This document shows positions 59,351 to 64,000 of a DNA stretch of 64,000 nucleotides, one piece after another. Position 1 is the stretch's first letter. Every line of letters begins with the position of its first letter. The stretch spans positions 186,001 to 250,000 of the forward strand of contig NZ_VNHW01000001.1 in assembly GCF_008124835.1 (NCBI RefSeq). The letters run 5' to 3'. The notes beneath the pieces were generated by a model. That model ran no database searches, was not told where the DNA came from, and saw only the letters and a list, made by a program, of their open reading frames with translations. The translations under genes were made by a program, and so were the position numbers. The DNA is from Blastococcus xanthinilyticus (GTDB lineage Bacteria > Actinomycetota > Actinomycetes > Mycobacteriales > Geodermatophilaceae).

Positions 59351-60205
59351 TCAGCGGGCCACGCCGGCGGCCTTCTCGTCCTGTTGGGCGCCGTCGACGT
59401 CGGTGGAGAAGGTGGTTTGCCGCTGGGCCTCGTAGCCGGCCAACCGGTCGCTGAGGGCGGCGCTGACCATCCGGTAGGCGTCCGACCCGAGCAGCAGCCG
59501 GCGCGGCGGCGCGTCGGCGTCCGCGGCCACGATCATCACCGCGACCACCTTGGCCTGGTCGCCGGGCATGGTGTCGACCGGGATGGTGCCCCGGGCCATG
59601 CCGGGGTGGTCGGCGTAGGCCGGGTGCACCGGGGTGCGCTCGGCGGCGTCGTAGAACGACGTCCGGATCATCCCGGGCTCCACCAGGGTCGTCCTGATGC
59701 CGAACGGCTCCACCTCACCGGCAAGGGCCTCGTAGAAGCCCTCGATGCCCCACTTGGTGGCGTGGTAGAGCGAGAACGACGGGAAACCGATGTGCGCGCC
59801 CATGCTCGAGACCTGCATCAGCAACCCGCTCCGCTGGGCCCGCAGGTGCGGCAGGGCGGCACGGGCCAGCTGGATCGACGCGGTCAGGTTGGTGGCGACC
59901 TGCCGGTCGATCTGCTCGTCGGTGAGCTCCTCGGCCGCCCCGAACACCCCGTAACCGGCGTTGGAAACCACGATGTCGACGCGACCGAGGTCGGCGAAGG
60001 CGGCGTCGACGACGGTACGCAGCTGCGCGGTGTCGGTGACGTCGAGGGCGCCGACCCACAGCCGTTCGCCGTAGGTCCGCGCCAGGTCCGCGAGCTGGTC
60101 GGGGCGGCGCAGCGTGGCGGCGACGCGGTCGCCGCGGGCGAGCAGCTGCTCGGTGAGCTCGCGGCCGAAGCCGCGCGAGGCGCCGGTGATGAACCAGGTC
60201 TTCAT
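59351..60205 (-). CDS. SDR-family oxidoreductase
   Basis: A 284-residue classical SDR: TGASRGFGRELTEQLLARGD at the start, VSNAGYGVFGAAEE (NAG motif), QVSSMGAH (Ser) and the catalytic YHATKWGIEG (Tyr-x3-Lys). The C-terminal ~85 residues are longer than minimal SDRs, as in the ketoreductase-like COG0300 group. Divergent from a LysR gene, typical of an inducible detoxifying reductase. Confidence 0.9.
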   Translation of the reverse strand: MKTWFITGASRGFGRELTEQLLARGDRVAATLRRPDQLADLARTYGERLWVGALDVTDTAQLRTVVDAAFADLGRVDIVVSNAGYGVFGAAEELTDEQIDRQVATNLTASIQLARAALPHLRAQRSGLLMQVSSMGAHIGFPSFSLYHATKWGIEGFYEALAGEVEPFGIRTTLVEPGMIRTSFYDAAERTPVHPAYADHPGMARGTIPVDTMPGDQAKVVAVMIVAADADAPPRRLLLGSDAYRMVSAALSDRLAGYEAQRQTTFSTDVDGAQQDEKAAGVAR

Positions 60206-60340
60206 GACGATCGCTCCAGGTGCTGCCGGGGCACTCCTCTGCGTCCCGGGCTGCCTCCATTGAGCCCTCGGGTTCGTGACGCATCAACGGCGAACGCGGG
60301 TACGGTCGACAGGCCGACCCTGTCGATCGTGGAGGTGGTC

Positions 60341-61285
60341 GTGGAACTGCGGCAGCTCGCGTACGCCTTGGCGGTGGCCGAGGAGCTGCACTTCGGCCGG
60401 GCCGCCGCGCGCATGCGGGTGAGCCAGCAGTCGGTGAGCGAGCAGGTCCGCAGGCTGGAGCGGGAGCTGGGGGCGGCGCTGTTCGTCCGGACCAGCCGGC
60501 GGGTGGCCCTGACCGCGGTCGGCGAGGCCTTCCTCCCGGAGGCCAGGCGCGCGGTCCGGGCGGCGCAGCGGGCACGGGACGTCGGCCGCAGAGCGGCTCA
60601 GGGCCTGGGTCGGGAGCTGCGCGTCGGATACGCCGAGGACCTCGGCCCGCGGCTGTTCCAGCTGACCGGGCCGGCCCTGGCCGGCGAGCGCGTCCACGTG
60701 ACTCCGGTGCCGATGCGCACACCCGAGCAGCTCGCCGAGTTGCGCGAGCAGCGCCTCGACCTCGCCTTCGGCTGGGCCCCTCCCCCGGCGCCGGACCTGG
60801 AGGACCTGCTGGTCACGCGGGAACCGCTGGTCGCGGCGATGGCAGCGGACCACCCGCTCGTCGGTGCCGGGCCGTTCGACCCACGCGCGTTGTCCGGTCG
60901 GCCCCTGGTGGTGGTCCAACGTGCCGTGAACCCCTGGCTGCACGACGCCATCCTCCGACAACTGCACGATCGGGGTGCCACCGTCACCGTCACCGCCGAG
61001 CACTCCACCATCGACCAGGTCCTGCCGCTCGTGCTGTCATCGGCAGCAGTCGGTGTGACGACGGCGAGCGCGGCGGCGAGCCGTTCGCATCCCGGGGTGG
61101 TCTACCGCCCGTTCACCGCTCCGAGCCCCACCGTCGACCACCGGCTGGTCTGGCGCCGGGACACCGGCAACCGGGCCGTGACGACGTTCGTCGACGTCGC
61201 GCGCCGATTGCGCGACTCCGGCGCCTTCCTGCCCGCCGAACTGCCGACCGGGCTCCCGCTGCCGGCGGCTCCTGGCGCGCGGTGA
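60341..61285 (+). CDS. LysR-family regulator
   Basis: A 314-residue regulator: winged helix at residues 1-65 (LRQLAYALAVAEELHFGRAA, RVSQQSVSEQVRRLERELGA) and effector domain from about 88 (LRVGYAEDLGPRLFQL). GTG 60341 has GGAGG 5 nt upstream; GTGs at 60329 and 60335 are in frame but would overlap that site. Probably regulates the divergent SDR at 60205. Confidence 0.9.
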   Translation: MELRQLAYALAVAEELHFGRAAARMRVSQQSVSEQVRRLERELGAALFVRTSRRVALTAVGEAFLPEARRAVRAAQRARDVGRRAAQGLGRELRVGYAEDLGPRLFQLTGPALAGERVHVTPVPMRTPEQLAELREQRLDLAFGWAPPPAPDLEDLLVTREPLVAAMAADHPLVGAGPFDPRALSGRPLVVVQRAVNPWLHDAILRQLHDRGATVTVTAEHSTIDQVLPLVLSSAAVGVTTASAAASRSHPGVVYRPFTAPSPTVDHRLVWRRDTGNRAVTTFVDVARRLRDSGAFLPAELPTGLPLPAAPGAR

Positions 61286-61822
61286 CCGCGCCCGGCCGTC
61301 GGTGCCGGTCGGACGGTAGACGGTGGGGACACCGGTCCTGCACCGCGACCGGGCCGGTCGCAGGAGGAGCCGGCCGCCGCATGGACCACCACGTCGTGCG
61401 ACAACCCCTCAGCCGGTACGCCGACCCGTGCAAGCGTCCCGTTCCGGTGAGCTGTGCGCTACGGGGCCGAGGGGGCAGCAGAAGGAGGCGGAACCGCTGG
61501 TCGCTCACCGGCAGCGTCCCGCGCGGTCGGTCAGGCGGGCACGAAGGGTCGTTCGGCACCTGCCCCGTCCCCTCGTCGTCGGGCCGAGCGGTTGCCTGCC
61601 GCTCTCGACGGGAACAGCGGCGCCGCCCTCACCGCGCCGACGGAGGACTGCGCCCGGGAGCGGCGGATGGCCGATGCGGTGGCTGGTGTGGCGGAGGCGG
61701 GGCAGGCCTGGCGCGGTGGGCGCAGGCCCGTACCGGACCGATCCCCCGGAGCCGCTCGACACCAACGCGTGGACGCGTCCCTCCCGGACGCACCTCGGGT
61801 CCCCGAGAGGAACCGCGCGGCA
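61286..61822. other. no recognisable gene
   Basis: The 537 bp between the LysR gene and the convergent NAD(P)-binding gene contain several long frames on both strands, but all are Arg/Gly/Pro-rich and none has a family match, a sensible start or continuity with neighbours. Likely degraded coding DNA or spacer. Confidence 0.4.
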
Positions 61823-62464
61823 TCAGCGGGCGGCGGCCACGACGACCTCACCCGCGTGGCCGTCACCGGTCGCCAGGTCCAGCATCACCGCGGCGACGTC
61901 AGCGCGGGAGATGCGCCCCGGCAGCACTCCACCGCGGTAGGCCGCGACCGGCACGGTTCGAGCCGTGCCGGAGGCCTCGCCGTCCTTGAGGATCGGAGCG
62001 TGCACGCTGACCGCACCCGCGGGCAGGACGAGCTCGTCGGCGGCCTCCTTGTCCGTCAGCTCACTCCTGAGCATCAGCTTCATCGCCGTGGACCACACCG
62101 GTCCCGCGGCGCCGCGCGACCTGCCCGAGCCCAGGGCGCTGAGCCACACGGTGCGGGGCACCACCAGGGCCGTGCCGTTCCCACTCACCACTCCGGCACC
62201 CGCGGCCAGGATGCCGGGCCGGCCACCTCGCGCGGTGCCCAGCCCGCTGACCAGCGCGTCACTCCCCGTGGCGAGCCGCCCGAGGGTGCCGGCGGCCCCG
62301 TTCGCGGTGACGTCCAGCTCGGCGACCTCGGCGCCGCGCCGGCGCAGGTCCTCGACGGCGCCGGGATTGCGGACCAGGGCCAACACGCGGTGGCCCCGGT
62401 CCAGGGCCTGCGTGGTCAGCTGGCGCCCGGTGGGTCCCGAAGCGGCGAGCACGGTGATGTCCAT
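61823..62464 (-). CDS. NAD(P)H-binding atypical SDR
   Basis: A 213-residue protein of the NmrA/biliverdin-reductase-like NAD(P)-binding group: MDITVLAASGPTGRQLTTQA (motif close to GATGxxG, here ASGPTG), LDRGHRVLALVRNPG and WLSALGSGRSRGAAG. These proteins lack the Tyr-x3-Lys pair and act as reductases or redox sensors. Divergent from a MarR regulator with clear operator-like repeats between them. Confidence 0.87.
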   Translation of the reverse strand: MDITVLAASGPTGRQLTTQALDRGHRVLALVRNPGAVEDLRRRGAEVAELDVTANGAAGTLGRLATGSDALVSGLGTARGGRPGILAAGAGVVSGNGTALVVPRTVWLSALGSGRSRGAAGPVWSTAMKLMLRSELTDKEAADELVLPAGAVSVHAPILKDGEASGTARTVPVAAYRGGVLPGRISRADVAAVMLDLATGDGHAGEVVVAAAR

Positions 62465-62480
62465 GACTGCTCCTCGTCTC

Positions 62481-62553
62481 TGGTCGAAGCTCCTCCCCGG
62501 ATGGTCGAAGCTTCAAGTGTCAACGTAGTCCGGCATCACTTGAACCGTCAACT
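62481..62553. promoter_or_regulatory. MarR-controlled divergent promoter region
   Basis: The gap holds several related elements: TGGTCGAAGC at 62481 and again at 62502 (21 bp apart); TTCAAGTG (62512-62519) inverted as CACTTGAA (62537-62544); and ACTTGA-ACCG-TCAACT (62538-62553), a near-perfect MarR-type palindrome. On the minus strand TTGACG (62551-62546) and TACGTT (62527-62522), 18 bp apart, could be the promoter of the NAD(P)-binding gene and overlap these repeats. Confidence 0.6.
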
Positions 62554-62571
62554 CAGAGTTATGCTGGCGAC

Positions 62572-63066
62572 GTGACGACCGACCACGGCACCCCGCCCGA
62601 CACGAGCACCGGCCCGGCTCTCGGGTTCACTCGGGCCGAGGCCTCGGCATGGATGGGGCTGCTGCGGGTGGCCACCCGCCTGCCGGCCGCTCTGGACACC
62701 CAGATGCGCGGCGAGGTGGACCTCACGTGCATGGAGTTCTACGTCTTGGCCTTTCTGGACGCCGCACCGGACGCGACCCTGCCGCTGAAGGCCATCGCCG
62801 ACGAGGCGCACGTGACCCTCTCGCGCCTCTCGCACGTGGTCGCCCGCCTGGAGGCCGCCGGCATGCTGGACAAGCGCACCGCACCGGACAACGGGCGTGT
62901 CCGGCTCGCCACCCTCACCGACGACGGCAGGCGCCTGGTCCGGCGCGGCGGTCCCGCGCACGAGCACTTCGTCCGCGCCACCGTGCTGGCCGGGCTGACC
63001 GCGGCCGACCTGGACCACCTCACTCGGCTGATGGCGGTGATCGCCGACCGGCTGGCGAACACGTAG
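62572..63066 (+). CDS. MarR-family regulator
   Basis: A 164-residue winged-helix repressor: helix 1 from about residue 20, recognition region LKAIADEAHVTLSRLSHVVA, then the wing with GMLDKRTAPDNGRVRLATLT and a C-terminal dimerisation helix. GTG 62572 lies 19 bp after the palindrome. Expected to repress itself and the divergent NAD(P)-binding gene, possibly responding to oxidants or phenolics as many MarR proteins do. Confidence 0.9.
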   Translation: MTTDHGTPPDTSTGPALGFTRAEASAWMGLLRVATRLPAALDTQMRGEVDLTCMEFYVLAFLDAAPDATLPLKAIADEAHVTLSRLSHVVARLEAAGMLDKRTAPDNGRVRLATLTDDGRRLVRRGGPAHEHFVRATVLAGLTAADLDHLTRLMAVIADRLANT

Positions 63067-63151
63067 TCCCGGCGCCGTCCCGCCGCTCGTGCCCCGTCCC
63101 CGGGCGCGGAGCAGACCAGGGACGGCCGACTCGCGGAGGGAGCTACGTGCA

Positions 63152-63189
63152 CCGACCGCCCCCCGCAGGAACGCGGGCGGGGCGGTCGG
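63152..63189. terminator. hairpin terminator between convergent genes
   Basis: CCGACCGCC (63152-63160) pairs with GGCGGTCGG (63181-63189), and the inner CCCCGC/GCGGG runs extend the stem around AGGAAC. It serves the MarR gene and the convergent ABC permease gene. Confidence 0.7.
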
Positions 63190-63205
63190 GCAGTGGCGGG
63201 CGGGG

Positions 63206-64000
63206 TCAGATCGGGCGCCGCTTCAGGGCGACGGCGGCGGCGAGGACCGGGATCACCACCCAGGCGGCGAACACGACGGCGCCGGTGGTGGTGCTGAGCA
63301 GCTCCGGCCCGGGCGTCACGCTGGTGAAGGAGCTCGCGGCGTTGGAGGGCAGGTAGGGCAGGACGCTGTCCTGGATGCTGGACGGCAGCAGCAACGCGCC
63401 GAGCCCGGGCACGAGGAACAGCACGGCGAACAGTGCCGAGATCGCCGTTGCGGTGCCCCGCAGCAGGGCGCCGAAGGCGAGGCCGATCACGGCGATACCG
63501 GCGAGGTAGAGGCCGCTGCCCAGGACCGCGCGCAGGACACCGGGGTCGCCCAGCGACGTGGTGGCGGTACCGCCGGCGTCGAGGAGTGCCTGCCCGGCCA
63601 CGAAGGTGACCATCGAGGTGACCACCATGACCGGGACGGCGACGGCGCTGAGCACCACCACCTTGGCCCAGAGCACCGGCAACCGCGCGGGGACCATCAT
63701 CATCGTCGTGCGGATCGTCCCGGTGGCGTACTCCGCCGTGATGGCCATGACGCCCAGCACCGCGATGATCAGCGGAGCTAGCATCAGGCCGGACATCACG
63801 ATGGACGTGGGATCCCCGGCGCCCGGGCCGTCGCCGGCATCGGCCGGTTGAGCGAGCAGGCCACCGGTGAACGCCGCCGCAGCGAGGCCCACGAAGAGCA
63901 GGACTCCCGCGGCGGAGAACAGCGTGGTCTTGCTGCTGCGCACCGAGCGGAGCTTCACCCATTCTGAGCGCACCACGCCCGCGAACCTGGCCGGCTGATC
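63206..64000 (-). CDS. ABC-2 type transporter permease (start beyond the window)
   Basis: At least 264 residues with six membrane helices: VRSEWVKLRSVRSSK is the usual cytoplasmic start, followed by VLLFVGLAAAAFTGG, APLIIAVLGVMAITAEYATG (the conserved TAEYxTGTIR loop), TMVTF-like helix, GIAVIGLAFGALLRGT and a last helix FAAWVVIPVLAAAVAL. The frame continues past 63976 to the right edge as DQPARFAG, which looks like the normal extension before VVRSEW, so the gene begins outside. The partner ATPase is expected just beyond the edge. Substrate unknown (drug or bacteriocin exporters are common). Confidence 0.85.
   Translation of the reverse strand, partial: DQPARFAGVVRSEWVKLRSVRSSKTTLFSAAGVLLFVGLAAAAFTGGLLAQPADAGDGPGAGDPTSIVMSGLMLAPLIIAVLGVMAITAEYATGTIRTTMMMVPARLPVLWAKVVVLSAVAVPVMVVTSMVTFVAGQALLDAGGTATTSLGDPGVLRAVLGSGLYLAGIAVIGLAFGALLRGTATAISALFAVLFLVPGLGALLLPSSIQDSVLPYLPSNAASSFTSVTPGPELLSTTTGAVVFAAWVVIPVLAAAVALKRRPI

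Noticed and set aside
61440-61500. A stretch resembling the IS481 helix region (tgcgctacggggccgaggg)
   Set aside because: Only about 20 bases resemble the transposase; upstream and downstream do not, and the frame is not sustained.
1-64000. Search for CRISPR arrays, tRNA/rRNA genes, prophage modules, toxin-antitoxin pairs and defence systems
   Set aside because: No regularly spaced repeats, cloverleaf-like sequences, phage structural genes or recognised defence domains were seen; the window is metabolic and regulatory.

Overview
The window is uniformly very GC-rich DNA with short intergenic gaps, many GTG starts, frequent 4-nt ATGA/GTGA overlaps, actinobacterial regulator families and a type of TetR protein (QsdR-like) known mainly from Actinomycetota. 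It reads as chromosomal DNA of a high-GC actinomycete; a member of the Geodermatophilaceae or a relative is plausible, but that is inference. No rRNA, tRNA, CRISPR array, prophage module or intact mobile element was seen.

Layout. 1-2589: a divergent sugar-phosphate locus (start of a possible class II aldolase, a PfkB kinase, an FGGY kinase). 2679-6418: a hemerythrin, a dihydrofolate-reductase-like protein divergent from a TetR regulator with two matching operators, then a zone of gene wreckage (ROK regulator, quinone oxidoreductase, IS481 transposase, CoA-transferase). 6481-10286: pyruvate carboxylase behind a DoxX protein. 10357-21170: a compact aromatic catabolism island: GntR and IclR regulators, two FAD hydroxylases, a type I extradiol dioxygenase, a fumarylacetoacetate-hydrolase-type enzyme, two amidohydrolases (one of the decarboxylase type), a Dabb protein and an AAHS aromatic-acid importer. 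Pyruvate is a usual product of such pathways, so the neighbouring pyruvate carboxylase may be functionally relevant.

21228-29370: two more regulator remnants, an SRPBCC protein, an MMPL exporter translationally linked to a two-component system, a TRIC-type channel with a broken C-terminus, and a MerR regulator divergent from an NTF2/alpha-beta-hydrolase fusion. 29395-34761: redox enzymes paired with XRE regulators of the same type (SDR+MFS facing XRE+reductase; SDR facing XRE). 34912-39023: membrane proteins (VanZ-RDD, YdcF, HdeD-like/lipase fusion).

39666-52173: a second metabolic island bounded by TetR-type regulators: SnoaL-like protein, zinc alcohol dehydrogenase, a complete oligopeptide-type ABC importer, a Baeyer-Villiger-type monooxygenase and an aldehyde dehydrogenase. 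The order alcohol, ketone, ester, aldehyde/acid fits degradation of an alcohol or cyclic ketone. 52402-64000: DinB protein, two adjacent decayed SDR-type genes, MFS exporter, CocE-type hydrolase, two LysR regulators, an SDR, a MarR/NAD(P)-binding divergent pair and an ABC-2 permease running off the right end.

The strongest unexplained signal is not a new defence system but a set of dispersed, related gene fragments: a truncated copy (about 95% identical) of the TetR gene at 51631, an internally deleted copy of the TetR gene at 3936, and three 5' ends of quinone oxidoreductase genes each cut off early. Together with frameshifted SDR genes they show repeated local duplication and decay.
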